DNA of 51,918 nt, taken from positions 1 through 51,918 of the forward strand of contig JAFGOB010000171.1 in NCBI GenBank assembly GCA_016926695.1, in the 5' to 3' direction. Below are positions 9,804 to 18,474 of the stretch, one piece after another. This DNA comes from Dehalococcoidales bacterium. GTDB lineage: Bacteria > Chloroflexota > Dehalococcoidia > Dehalococcoidales > UBA3254. The notes beneath the pieces were generated by a model. The model worked only from the letters and a program-made list of their open reading frames with translations, did no database searches and was not told the DNA's origin. How positions within the stretch are numbered: the stretch's first letter is position 1; every line of letters begins with the position of its first letter. Position numbers and translations under genes: made by a program.

Positions 9804-9938
9804 ATGGTAGTTGAACCTGGAACCCACGTACAAGCAGAAATCGATGATAGAGATCAAACCACAATGGACAAACCCCAGATATTACAGGAGATCATCATTG
9901 AAGAGTTGAGCATAGATGGAATCTGTGGTGTATACTAA
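9804..9938 (+). CDS. Mycofactocin precursor peptide MftA (copy 1)
   Basis: A 44-residue peptide ending in IEELSIDGICGVY, the hallmark of mycofactocin precursors. In the known pathway the final Val-Tyr is decarboxylated and cross-linked by MftC with the help of MftB, then released and modified into a redox cofactor. The family usually reads GMCGVY; here Met is Ile. AAGGAG sits 8 bases before the ATG. The stop codon is followed directly by the mftB start, so the two are translationally coupled. A second precursor of the same length lies at 20789-20923. Confidence 0.95.
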   Translation: MVVEPGTHVQAEIDDRDQTTMDKPQILQEIIIEELSIDGICGVY

Positions 9939-10205
9939 ATGGCCTATTGTTTACCCGGTGACGTACAGCTAAGAAAAGAAAGCTGGGGTTTACTGTTTTA
10001 TTCACAGAACCAGCACCGCTTGTTTTTTGTAAAAAGTAGAGAATGGCTTTCCCCTTTTCATTTCGATGGTACCTGGAGTTTCGACCGGTTGGCAGGTGAT
10101 ATAGTTCAACGCACAGGAGCTTCACAGGATCAGGTAAAAGAAACACTGGGCAGGACGATCGAAAAATTGCTGATGAACGGTTTTGTAATCCATGAATTAT
10201 CCTGA
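9939..10205 (+). CDS. Mycofactocin peptide chaperone MftB
   Basis: An 88-residue protein of the PqqD-like RiPP recognition element type. It binds the MftA leader and presents it to the radical SAM enzyme. The small fold is visible as two beta segments (WGLLFYSQNQHRLFFVKS) followed by helices (VKETLGRTIEKLLMNGFVIHEL). The identification rests on size, this pattern and its place between mftA and mftC. Its 3' end overlaps mftC by 14 bases. Confidence 0.9.
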   Translation: MAYCLPGDVQLRKESWGLLFYSQNQHRLFFVKSREWLSPFHFDGTWSFDRLAGDIVQRTGASQDQVKETLGRTIEKLLMNGFVIHELS

Positions 10206-11223
10206 TTGGCCTCTTTCAGCCCCCGTGAATTTAACGTGGGAAATTACTCACAAATGCAATCTTCACTGCATTCATTGTCTCTCGGGAAGCGCGGATGAGC
10301 TGCCGGATGAGTTGGACTTTGAAGAGTGTAAGTCGGTTGTTGATCAAATTGCAGCCCTGAAGGTATTTGAAATCAATTTCGGCGGAGGAGAACCCCTGCT
10401 GAAAAGTTACTTTCCTGCTCTGTTAGAGTACATCCATGCCAGGGGCATAGTCACCTGTATCAGTACCAACGGAACATTACTGGATAGGGATATGGCATCC
10501 TTTTTTTCAACCAGTCCGCTGGTACAGATCCAGGTCAGCCTGGATGGGGCGACTCCGGAGGTAAATGACAGAATTCGCGGCAAAGGCACATATTCCAGGA
10601 TAATACAGGGTATAGAACTCCTGGCAGAGCAAAAAGTGTCTTTTTCAATCAATACCGTGGTCACATCTCAAAACTACCATCAGTTGACCGATCTGAAATC
10701 GCTGGCAGGCTCATATGGGGCGAATTTGCGCGTTTCGAGGTTCAGGCCTTCGGGCAGGGCGAGAAGCTCATGGGAAATGCTCAAACTGAACGTCTCGCAG
10801 TTAGAAGAGCTGGCCAACTGGCTAGCTGAACATCCCGGGATTTTAACAGGAGACTCCTTTTTCTCTATTTCGGAAAAAGGCAGGAGAGAACTGGGGCTGG
10901 ATGTATGTGGCGCCTGTAAGATGACCTGCTGCATAGATCCGGTGGGAGCAGTCTATCCCTGCGCCTTTATGCAGGCTGAAGAGTTTTATGCGGGAAGTCT
11001 GAGAAAGGACTCTTTTAAGGCTATCTGGGATAATTCTCCCGTTTTCCTGAGATTCAGAAAGCTCGAGCCGGCTTCCTGCAAGAAATGTCCACGTTTTTCT
11101 TCATGCCGGGGAGGCTGTCCCGCAGTAGCCTATTTCGTCAAGAACGATCTCAATAGTCCCGATCCAGAATGCCTGGCAAGCTGGTCAAAGGGCGTCTCCA
11201 TACAGCCAGAAGATCAAAATTAA
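10192..11223 (+). CDS. Mycofactocin radical SAM maturase MftC
   Basis: Radical SAM/SPASM enzyme of 343 residues. In the known pathway it oxidatively decarboxylates the C-terminal Tyr of MftA and then forms a carbon-carbon bond to the penultimate Val. The SAM-binding 4Fe-4S motif is Cys22-x3-Cys26-x2-Cys29 (CNLHCIHC). The GGE motif follows (FGGGEPLL). The C-terminal SPASM domain carries CGACKMTCC and CKKCPRFSSCRGGCP cysteines for auxiliary clusters. The gene overlaps mftB. Confidence 0.95.
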   Translation: MNYPDWPLSAPVNLTWEITHKCNLHCIHCLSGSADELPDELDFEECKSVVDQIAALKVFEINFGGGEPLLKSYFPALLEYIHARGIVTCISTNGTLLDRDMASFFSTSPLVQIQVSLDGATPEVNDRIRGKGTYSRIIQGIELLAEQKVSFSINTVVTSQNYHQLTDLKSLAGSYGANLRVSRFRPSGRARSSWEMLKLNVSQLEELANWLAEHPGILTGDSFFSISEKGRRELGLDVCGACKMTCCIDPVGAVYPCAFMQAEEFYAGSLRKDSFKAIWDNSPVFLRFRKLEPASCKKCPRFSSCRGGCPAVAYFVKNDLNSPDPECLASWSKGVSIQPEDQN

Positions 11224-11251
11224 CCGGGTATTATTTTAAAGGGACAATAAC

Positions 11252-13207
11252 ATGACCGGACAATTTAAGTATCTGTTTTCACCCCTGAAGATAGGGCAAG
11301 TTACCGTGCCGAACCGTATCTCTTTTTCAGCCCATTTGACCAATATGGCCGAAAACGGACTGCCCAGTGAGAGGCATCTCTATTACTGGGCTGAGCGGGC
11401 AAAAGGCGGAACGGGACTGATTATTACCGAAGAACAAACAGTACATCCTTCCGATCGGTCCTACGAGAAACTGGTGGAAGCCTATGATCCGGCCGTTGTT
11501 CCCATCTACCGCAGAATCACCACCGCTATTCATGAGTATGAGACCAAAATATTCGTGCAGCTTAACCATAACGGGGCCCAGGGCGATGGTTCAAATTCCC
11601 GCTTGCCGGTCTGGGGCCCGTCTCCTGTTGCCGATGTTCTTTTTCGTGAAGTACCCAAGGTGATGGAAATTGAGGATATCAGGGAGCTGATAGAGTATTA
11701 TTGCCGGGCGGCCAATCATGTCAGGCAGGGGGGATTCGACGGCATCGAGCTTCAAATGGGACACAGCTCAGTCATTCGCCAGTTCATGTCACCTTTATCA
11801 AACCAGAGGACAGATGAATATGGCGGAAGCCTGGAAAACCGGTTGAGATTGGCGATCGAGGTTATCGACGCGGTACGCAATACCGTCGGCCGGGACTATA
11901 CCCTGGGTGTTCGTTTGTGTGCGGATGAAATGATCTCCGGCGGACTGACCCTGAAAGATAATCAGGAAATCGCACCTCGTCTGGAGGCCACAGGAAAAAT
12001 CGATTTTATCGATCTCAGCCTGGCTACCTTCTATAATCTATATCTGGTCGGCGCCAGCATGCATACCCCCCTGGGATACACCATTCCACTGGCCGCCGGG
12101 ATCAAAGAAGTTATTAAACTGCCGGTTTTCTGTACCGGAAGGATCAACGATCCGGTTATGGCGGAAAGGGTCCTGGCCCAGGGACAGGCGGATATGATAG
12201 GAATGGTCAGATCGCAGCTTTGCGATCCGGAGCTGGCAAACAAGGCCAAAGAAGGAAGGCTGGATGAAATACGCTACTGCGTGGCGGATAATCAGGGATG
12301 CTACGGCCGGGTGGGAGTCAACAAACTAATCGGCTGTATCCAGAATCCGTCCGCGGGATGCGAAAAAGAACGCGGCATCGGTTCTCTGAAACACTGTGCC
12401 GTAAAGAAAAAAGTGCTGGTTGTGGGAGGGGGGCCGGCCGGAATGAGGGCCGCCCAGGTCGCAGCTATGCGCGGTCACCGTGTTATGCTCTATGAGAGAA
12501 ACAACAAGCTGGGCGGTCAGATCAATATAGCCCGGCTGGGGGCAGGCCGTGATGAACTTGGTGCGGTCGCTCGCAACGAGGAAAACCAGTTAAAAAAGCT
12601 GCCGGTTGAGATACAACTGAACAAAGAAGTCACCGCTGAGATGGTACTGGAGGAAAACCCCGATGCCGTCATCGTAGCCACGGGTTCTGTCCCAAAGGAA
12701 TCACCCGTTAACGGCGCCAGCGGTCCCAATATTTTCAATGTCTGGCAGGTGCTGCTGGGAGAAATCGAGACGGGTGAAAAAGTACTTCTTATTGATTATG
12801 ACGGACACCATCAGGCCACGGCTACGGCTGAATATTTAGCCGATAAAGGCAGGAAAGTCCATATGCTGACGTCTTCACTGTTCATCGGCCAGGACCTGGG
12901 AGGGACCCAGGACATGTTTCTCACCCGCCAGAGATTACTGGGCAAAGGCGTCACCTTTACTCCTGATTTTGCCGTAATGGAAATCAAAGGCCTGGACGTG
13001 AACGGTTTCTATGTTTATACCAACGAATGGCAAACCGTTAAAGGACACGATTCTATTGTTCTGGCAATGGGAAACCGCGTGGAAGATGCACTGTATTTCG
13101 CTTTGAAAGGCCGGGTCAAGGAGCTTTACAGGGTGGGGGATTGTGTAGCGCCCCGCAAGATAGACATGGCCATCCTTGAAGGCGACAAGATCGGCCGTAT
13201 CGTATAA
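11252..13207 (+). CDS. Mycofactocin-system FadH/OYE-family flavin oxidoreductase
   Basis: A 651-residue two-part enzyme. Residues 1-335 form an old-yellow-enzyme barrel (FMN); about 385-650 form an FAD/NAD(P)H module with VLVVGGGPAGMRAAQ. Relatives include 2,4-dienoyl-CoA reductase and FadH/OYE proteins noted in mycofactocin clusters. The family iron-sulfur site is normally C-x2-C-x3-C-x11-C. Here it is Cys343, Asp346, Cys350 and Cys362, so one ligand is Asp. The enzyme may move electrons between mycofactocin, NAD(P)H and the neighbouring electron-transfer flavoprotein, but the substrate is not known. RBS AAGGGA precedes the ATG. Confidence 0.88.
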   Translation: MTGQFKYLFSPLKIGQVTVPNRISFSAHLTNMAENGLPSERHLYYWAERAKGGTGLIITEEQTVHPSDRSYEKLVEAYDPAVVPIYRRITTAIHEYETKIFVQLNHNGAQGDGSNSRLPVWGPSPVADVLFREVPKVMEIEDIRELIEYYCRAANHVRQGGFDGIELQMGHSSVIRQFMSPLSNQRTDEYGGSLENRLRLAIEVIDAVRNTVGRDYTLGVRLCADEMISGGLTLKDNQEIAPRLEATGKIDFIDLSLATFYNLYLVGASMHTPLGYTIPLAAGIKEVIKLPVFCTGRINDPVMAERVLAQGQADMIGMVRSQLCDPELANKAKEGRLDEIRYCVADNQGCYGRVGVNKLIGCIQNPSAGCEKERGIGSLKHCAVKKKVLVVGGGPAGMRAAQVAAMRGHRVMLYERNNKLGGQINIARLGAGRDELGAVARNEENQLKKLPVEIQLNKEVTAEMVLEENPDAVIVATGSVPKESPVNGASGPNIFNVWQVLLGEIETGEKVLLIDYDGHHQATATAEYLADKGRKVHMLTSSLFIGQDLGGTQDMFLTRQRLLGKGVTFTPDFAVMEIKGLDVNGFYVYTNEWQTVKGHDSIVLAMGNRVEDALYFALKGRVKELYRVGDCVAPRKIDMAILEGDKIGRIV

Positions 13208-13227
13208 CCTGCCAGGAGAGACCTGAT

Positions 13228-14244
13228 TTGACTGAATCCAGAGATATTTGGGTATTCCCCGAAATAAGCAGCCAGACCGGAGATATTTCAAAGGTGGGCC
13301 TGGGAATGCTCGGTGAGGCCCGTTACGTGGCAGAAAAAGTCGGGGGACGGGTCACAGCCCTTTTCTGTGGCGATGCCGGACAAGACCATTCGGATGTACT
13401 GCGGCAGTATGGCGTCGACCATGCCTGTATTTTTAAACACCCCCTCATGAAAAAATTTTCAGCGGATATTAACGCATTACCTATCGCTGAGAAGCTAAGA
13501 GAGGAGAGGCCATGGCTTTTTCTGGCAGGTAACACGGCGAGGGGTAGAGAGCTGATTGCGCGCCTGGCGGTTCTGACCGGCTCGGGAGTAGTAAACGGGT
13601 GCGTTAAAATGGACCTCGAAAACCCTGAAAGGCCTTTATTTTATCGCCCTGCCTATGGAGGGCAAGCCTGGGAGGAAATTGTTTTTCAGACCGGAGGGAC
13701 TATGCTGGTGGCTATGGACCCGGCTGTTCTGAATAATACTCCCCGGGAATCACAAAACAATATAAAAACAACAATTGTTGAGCCTGCCGCGGATAGCTTG
13801 ATTAATCGAATAAGGCACCTGGCTTACCTGCCGGCTGATTTCAGGACAGTGGATGTTTCGGAAGCAGATACCATTGTTGCCGCCGGGATGGGAGCGATAG
13901 ACCGGGAATTGCTGCCGATGGTTAAGGAGCTGGCTGAGCTGATTGAGGCGGCGATAGGCACCACTCGTCCTGTAGTTGACGAGGGATTAATCGACCGTGA
14001 GCGTATGATCGGGCAAACCGGAAAGATAGTAAATCCGGAGATGTATCTGGCACTGGGGATATCGGGGGCCGGTCACCACCTCGGTGGTATTCAGGAATCC
14101 GGTTCCATAATATCCGTCAACCGCGACCCCGGGGCGCCTATTTTTCAAAATTCCGATCTGGGGGTCGTGGCGGACCTGAAAGCGGTCTTACCCGGACTGA
14201 TCGAAAAAATCAAGCAAGCGAAGAAAGATGGAACAATCCTTTAA
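13228..14244 (+). CDS. Electron transfer flavoprotein alpha subunit (FixB/EtfA)
   Basis: The 338-residue subunit binds FAD and pairs with EtfB to carry electrons. The C-terminal FAD domain is clear: GQTGKIVNPEMYLALGISG, then HHLGGIQES and DPGAPIFQNSDLGVVAD. Translation appears to start at a TTG (13228), with AGGAGA about 10 bases upstream. The 3' end overlaps the FixC-like gene by 17 bases. Placement inside the mft operon suggests a dedicated electron outlet for mycofactocin. Confidence 0.93.
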   Translation: MTESRDIWVFPEISSQTGDISKVGLGMLGEARYVAEKVGGRVTALFCGDAGQDHSDVLRQYGVDHACIFKHPLMKKFSADINALPIAEKLREERPWLFLAGNTARGRELIARLAVLTGSGVVNGCVKMDLENPERPLFYRPAYGGQAWEEIVFQTGGTMLVAMDPAVLNNTPRESQNNIKTTIVEPAADSLINRIRHLAYLPADFRTVDVSEADTIVAAGMGAIDRELLPMVKELAELIEAAIGTTRPVVDEGLIDRERMIGQTGKIVNPEMYLALGISGAGHHLGGIQESGSIISVNRDPGAPIFQNSDLGVVADLKAVLPGLIEKIKQAKKDGTIL

Positions 14245-15544
14245 CTCAAAATCGCATTTTGACGTTATAGTGGTAGGGGCAGGCCCGGCCGGCAGTATAG
14301 CCGCGCTGAAAATAGCCAAAGCCGGACTGAAAGTAGCCCTGCTGGAAAGGGGAAAACATCCCGGTTCCAAAAATATCTTCGGGGGATTGCTGCACAATAC
14401 CCCTGTATTGAACGAAAATTTCCCGGATCTTTGGAAAGTAGCACCTCTGGAAAGGCATGTTTATCGCAAAACCCTCTCTTTTTTGACGCCGGAGTCGTCA
14501 ACCAGCCTTGTATTCGAGACGGAACACTTTCAGGATTTGCCCTATAACGGGTATACCATTATGCGTCCTGTATTTGACAAGTGGCTGGCCGGAGAAGCGG
14601 TCAAACAGGGGGCGGTGCTGCTTTGCAACTGTACCGCTGACGACCTTGTGAGAAAAGACGGCAGGATCGCAGGAGTAACCGTTAATGGAAGGGAAGGTGA
14701 ATTATCCGGCAATATCGTGATTGCGGCGGACGGTGTTCTCTCTTTCATAGCGGAAAAGGCCGGGCTGAGAGGTCCAATTCAACCGGAGCAAATGGGGCTG
14801 GGGATCAAACTACTGCTGGGTATGCCCCGGGAAACCATCAATGAACGCTTTGGCCTGGTAGGGGATGAAGGCGCTGATTATGCTCTCCTGGGTATGGCCG
14901 GCAATATCAGAGGGGGAGGCTTCCTCTATACCAACAGCGAGAGTATATCAATCGGTATGGTGGTCCATCTTGACTCCCTGCAATCATCAGGGAAAACTCC
15001 TTATGATATTTTAAATAAAGCATTGAAGTATCCCCAATTAGCCAAACTGGTCAGGGGAGGAGTGCCCCTGGAGTATTCCGCCCATCTGGTCCCGGAAGGA
15101 GGGCTGAAAGGGATTCCCGGCCTGTATGCCGGCGGCCTGATGATAGTGGGGGACGCCGCAGGCCTGTGCTATACCAACGGCATCAACCTGGAGGGCATCA
15201 ACCTGGCCATGACCTCGGGCGCTATTGCCGCTGAATGCGCTATTGAAGCCGTGCAAGCCGGGGACTTCAGCGCTGAAAAACTATCTTCATACAGTAAGAA
15301 ATTGAACGATAGTTTTGTTACCAGAGACATGACGACTTTTCGCAATGCCTCCGGTATGATGCATATTGACCGCCTGTTCGAGATATATCCTGAACTGGTC
15401 TGCGCCGTGTTTGAAAAACTTTATCGTGTCGAAGGTGTGCCCAGGGACAGGATATTGAAGCTTCTGAACAAAGAAGTCCGCCAGAGAGTTAAAACCATGG
15501 ACCTGCTGAAAGACGGTATTAAAATCGGAAGAGCCCTGTTATGA
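14228..15544 (+). CDS. FixC-type ETF-quinone oxidoreductase flavoprotein
   Basis: A 438-residue FAD protein of the FixC/ETF-QO group that hands electrons from ETF to quinone at the membrane. The dinucleotide fold VIVVGAGPAGSIAALKIAKAG begins about residue 14 and IVGDAAGLCYTNGINLEG is the second FAD contact. The iron-sulfur domain is not fused but encoded by the next gene, which overlaps by four bases. Relatives in FixABCX complexes can bifurcate electrons to ferredoxin and quinone. Whether this set bifurcates cannot be told here. Confidence 0.92.
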   Translation: MEQSFNSKSHFDVIVVGAGPAGSIAALKIAKAGLKVALLERGKHPGSKNIFGGLLHNTPVLNENFPDLWKVAPLERHVYRKTLSFLTPESSTSLVFETEHFQDLPYNGYTIMRPVFDKWLAGEAVKQGAVLLCNCTADDLVRKDGRIAGVTVNGREGELSGNIVIAADGVLSFIAEKAGLRGPIQPEQMGLGIKLLLGMPRETINERFGLVGDEGADYALLGMAGNIRGGGFLYTNSESISIGMVVHLDSLQSSGKTPYDILNKALKYPQLAKLVRGGVPLEYSAHLVPEGGLKGIPGLYAGGLMIVGDAAGLCYTNGINLEGINLAMTSGAIAAECAIEAVQAGDFSAEKLSSYSKKLNDSFVTRDMTTFRNASGMMHIDRLFEIYPELVCAVFEKLYRVEGVPRDRILKLLNKEVRQRVKTMDLLKDGIKIGRALL

Positions 15545-15819
15545 TCAATATCGAAAATTTGAGCCAAATAACGCGTTTTGACGTGGACGAGCAGCCGCAT
15601 ATCATACTGGACAAGGAAATATGCCGGAATTGCTCTCACCATGCCTGCGTAATGGCCTGTCCTGCTAAATGCTATGTTTTCAATGAGGAAACAGGCCGTA
15701 TGGATGTGGCTTATGAAAACTGCCTGGAATGCGGTACCTGCATGATTTTATGCGATAATAAAGCGGTTGAATGGAGATATCCGAGGGGCGGTTATGGGGT
15801 ATATTATCGCATGACCTGA
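15541..15819 (+). CDS. FixX-type ferredoxin-like protein
   Basis: A 92-residue iron-sulfur protein, partner of FixC. Cysteines occur as CRNCSHHACVMACP and CLECGTCMILC, enough for one or two 4Fe-4S clusters. In the family it transfers electrons between FixC and quinone. The ATGA overlap with fixC supports co-translation. Confidence 0.92.
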   Translation: MINIENLSQITRFDVDEQPHIILDKEICRNCSHHACVMACPAKCYVFNEETGRMDVAYENCLECGTCMILCDNKAVEWRYPRGGYGVYYRMT

Positions 15820-15897
15820 TACTGTGAACAGCATGAAATACGGAGTTGCTGTTAAATTCGGGATTACGAGTAAAAAAGCTGTGGCACAGAAGTAAAA

Positions 15898-16782
15898 ATG
15901 AAAATAGTAGTCTGTTTGAAAGAAGCGGTAGATACCAGAGTGGACCTGGGATATGGTCAGGTCAGCGATGCCTTGATGCAAAAAGGCCTCTCCTTCAAGC
16001 CTGACCCTGATAGTCTCATGGCCCTGGCACATGCCCTTCAGATCAAGGGAAGAAACAAGTCCACGGAGATTATTCTGCTGTCTTCAGGCCCTGAAAGAGT
16101 TGAAGACTATCTCAGGGAAGGATTGGCCCAGGGGGTTGATAAGGCCGTTAGAGTCTGGGAAGATAGCTTAAAATATATGTCGGTCTATCAGAAGGCCAGG
16201 ATTCTCTCAGGAGCCGTCCGTCTTTTATCAGCGGACCTGGTACTGGCAGGCAATAAAAGCCTGGATGATACCGGCGGATTAACCGCTCCTCTCGTTGGCG
16301 CCTGGCTGGATATGCCCTGTGTTTGTGATGTAACGGAGCTTGATTTGCAGGGCGATGAAAAATCAGTCAAGGTCTCACGCAGTGTGGAAAGAGGAATAAA
16401 AGAAAGCCTGCTGGTCGATATGCCGGCAGTACTGGCTGTGACAGGTACTCAGGCAAGGCTGCCTTATACAGGTGTGCAAAACATACTGGAGAGCCGCAGT
16501 TCAGCCGTTATCCGTTTTTCCCTCACGGACCTGGGAATATCACCTCTGGAACTGAGAAACAGTCCCACCAGGGTAATCCGGCTGTCCTTTCCCCGGCCCA
16601 GGCCCAGGCCAGTCCCTCTGGACAACAGCCTTCCCGCCTTTTACAGGGTGTTGGCCCTGTTGAAGGGGAACATCACAAAAAGAAAGGGAGAAATGGTCGA
16701 GGGGAACAAAGACGAGGCGGTTGACCGTCTCTTCGATGTTCTGGTCAAAAACGATATACTCAAATCCGCCGTGAAGAAATGA
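15898..16782 (+). CDS. Electron transfer flavoprotein beta subunit (FixA/EtfB)
   Basis: Partner of EtfA, 294 residues, somewhat longer than the usual 250-265. The start MKIVVCLKEAVDTRV and the ETF-beta pattern with SLDDTGGLTAPLVGAWLDMP and KVSRSVERGI support the call. The extra length lies in an Arg/Pro-rich and helical C-terminal tail (after residue 220). A 78-base gap separates it from fixX. Its end overlaps the glycosyltransferase gene by four bases. The order etfA-fixC-fixX-etfB differs from the usual fixABCX. Confidence 0.92.
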   Translation: MKIVVCLKEAVDTRVDLGYGQVSDALMQKGLSFKPDPDSLMALAHALQIKGRNKSTEIILLSSGPERVEDYLREGLAQGVDKAVRVWEDSLKYMSVYQKARILSGAVRLLSADLVLAGNKSLDDTGGLTAPLVGAWLDMPCVCDVTELDLQGDEKSVKVSRSVERGIKESLLVDMPAVLAVTGTQARLPYTGVQNILESRSSAVIRFSLTDLGISPLELRNSPTRVIRLSFPRPRPRPVPLDNSLPAFYRVLALLKGNITKRKGEMVEGNKDEAVDRLFDVLVKNDILKSAVKK

Positions 16783-18227
16783 GCGGCTTCGTTTTTACGC
16801 CCTCCAAAGGTACCCGCCTTGATCAAAATGTCCGGGACTATTATCTGATCTCAAAAACGCCCGTCAGGACGCTCCGGATAAATCAGCCGCTTTATTCGCT
16901 TCTTCGAAAACTGGAAGAAGACAATTTCCAGACCGGACAGTTCCCGCCGGATAGCGGCAATCAAGGCTGGTTGCTTCAGATAATGCTTGCTCTGACTCAG
17001 AGGGGGTATTACCAGCTCCAAAAAATAGCGGACCTGGAGACCTTTCCCCTGATTTCTGTCATAGTGCCCGCCAGGGAAATATCTCAAGACCTGATTGAAT
17101 GCCTGGAATCGATCTGCCGGTTGGACTATCCGGAAGACAAGATTGAAGTCCTGGTTGTAATTGACGGGCCTTCGGGAAGTACCCTGCGGTTTCCCTCACA
17201 CAAAATTAAACGTATTACACTGGAGAAATCGGCCGGACCGGCCAGCGCCAGGAACATCGGGGCAGCCCAGGCCGGAGGAGACATCCTGGCTTTTCTGGAT
17301 GCGGACTGCATTGCGGATAAAAACTGGCTGAGGGAAATAGTTCCCTTTTTCCAGGCAGGGGAAATAGGAGCAGCCGGCGGACAGGTGGATGGATTCTACA
17401 ATGAAAGCTGCCTGGACCGCTATGAAAAGGTATCATCATCCCTCAATATGGGCAGGAGGATACTTTTCGATGGCAATTCAGATTCCACTCTCTATGTACC
17501 TACCTGTAATATGCTGGTCAGGAGGGAGGTATTTTCCGAAAGCGGAGGATTTATAGACGGCATGCGGCTGGGGGAGGACGTTGACTTCTGCTGGAGGATG
17601 AGAAAAAAGGGCTGTTATCTTCTCTATGTACCCTGTGGAACGATATCTCATAAACACCGCAATCGCTTTTTCCAGTTTCTGGTCCGCCGCGGCGCCTACG
17701 GCTCATCCGAAGCGCTGCTTTACCGCACTCACCGGGAAAAAAGGAAAAAGTTCCAGATTCCCCTCCCGGCGGGACTTTCTTTTGCGGTGATCCTGACTGC
17801 TATTCTGACATTGAATCCCTGGCCTCTGGTGCTTTTACCCTTTATCATGGGAATAGACCTGTGGCTTAAGTTAAGAACCCTGAAGGGTATCAATATCACT
17901 TTGCCCGGGATTACGGTCCCGGTTTCCGCTTTACGAAGCCATTTTTCTTTTTACTATTTCGCCTCGTTTCATCTGGTCCGCTACTACCTGATTCTGCTGG
18001 CGGGGCTGGGTTTTCTTTTTCATCCGCTCTGGTTCTTCTGTGCTTTCGCTCTACTGATCACATCCTGTGTGGACTTCGCGGTGAAAAAGCCGAAGTTAGT
18101 GTATCCCGTTTATCTTGGCCTATATATCGCGGAGCATGCGGCCTATCAGGTTGGTGTATTCTGGGGATGCCTCAAACTGAGGTATTTCGGCTCTTACCTG
18201 CCGGTCTTTAAGATTACCGGAGTGTGA
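16779..18227 (+). CDS. MftF-like mycofactocin glycosyltransferase
   Basis: A 482-residue family-2 glycosyltransferase. In the known pathway MftF attaches glucose units to the mycofactocin core. The N-terminal 85 residues resemble a RiPP-recognition-type domain, followed by the GT2 core (LISVIVPAREIS, SAGPASARNIGAAQ, FLDADC with the metal-binding DAD, GEDVDFCWR). Two or three C-terminal membrane helices (about 335-450) place it at the membrane. It is the last gene of the operon, overlapping etfB by ATGA. No MftE peptidase or MftD dehydrogenase was found in the window. Confidence 0.88.
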   Translation: MSGFVFTPSKGTRLDQNVRDYYLISKTPVRTLRINQPLYSLLRKLEEDNFQTGQFPPDSGNQGWLLQIMLALTQRGYYQLQKIADLETFPLISVIVPAREISQDLIECLESICRLDYPEDKIEVLVVIDGPSGSTLRFPSHKIKRITLEKSAGPASARNIGAAQAGGDILAFLDADCIADKNWLREIVPFFQAGEIGAAGGQVDGFYNESCLDRYEKVSSSLNMGRRILFDGNSDSTLYVPTCNMLVRREVFSESGGFIDGMRLGEDVDFCWRMRKKGCYLLYVPCGTISHKHRNRFFQFLVRRGAYGSSEALLYRTHREKRKKFQIPLPAGLSFAVILTAILTLNPWPLVLLPFIMGIDLWLKLRTLKGINITLPGITVPVSALRSHFSFYYFASFHLVRYYLILLAGLGFLFHPLWFFCAFALLITSCVDFAVKKPKLVYPVYLGLYIAEHAAYQVGVFWGCLKLRYFGSYLPVFKITGV

Positions 18228-18304
18228 TGCTGTTCCGCTAACACAGGGGGGCTTTTATATAAAGGATATGGGAGATAAGGGGAGTTAAATCACCCTCATC
18301 CTGA

Positions 18305-18327
18305 CCTTCTCCCATCGAGGGAGAAGG
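18305..18327. repeat. Palindromic intergenic repeat
   Basis: A perfect 9-bp stem (CCTTCTCCC with GGGAGAAGG) around ATCGA lies in a CCCTCATCCTGACC context. The wording resembles dispersed REP-like intergenic repeats of many environmental genomes. No second copy is in this window. It lies between the convergent mftF and UroD genes. Confidence 0.5.
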
Positions 18328-18409
18328 GATGGGAGAGAGCGAGACATTCAGGCAAAGAGAAGGAAGAGACAGGATCAAGAACTGAGAATTTGTTTTGGCA
18401 CAACCAGCT

Positions 18410-18428
18410 TCTTCCTTTCGAAAAGGAA
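18410..18428. terminator. Hairpin between convergent mftF and UroD genes
   Basis: A perfect 8-bp stem CTTCCTTT/AAAGGAAG with a CGA loop lies 46 bases before the UroD stop. It is followed by no long T run, so termination is only a guess. Confidence 0.3.
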
Positions 18429-18474
18429 GACGGAAGAAGGATTTTGTTGAAATAATTGAAGCACCCTCTCCGGG

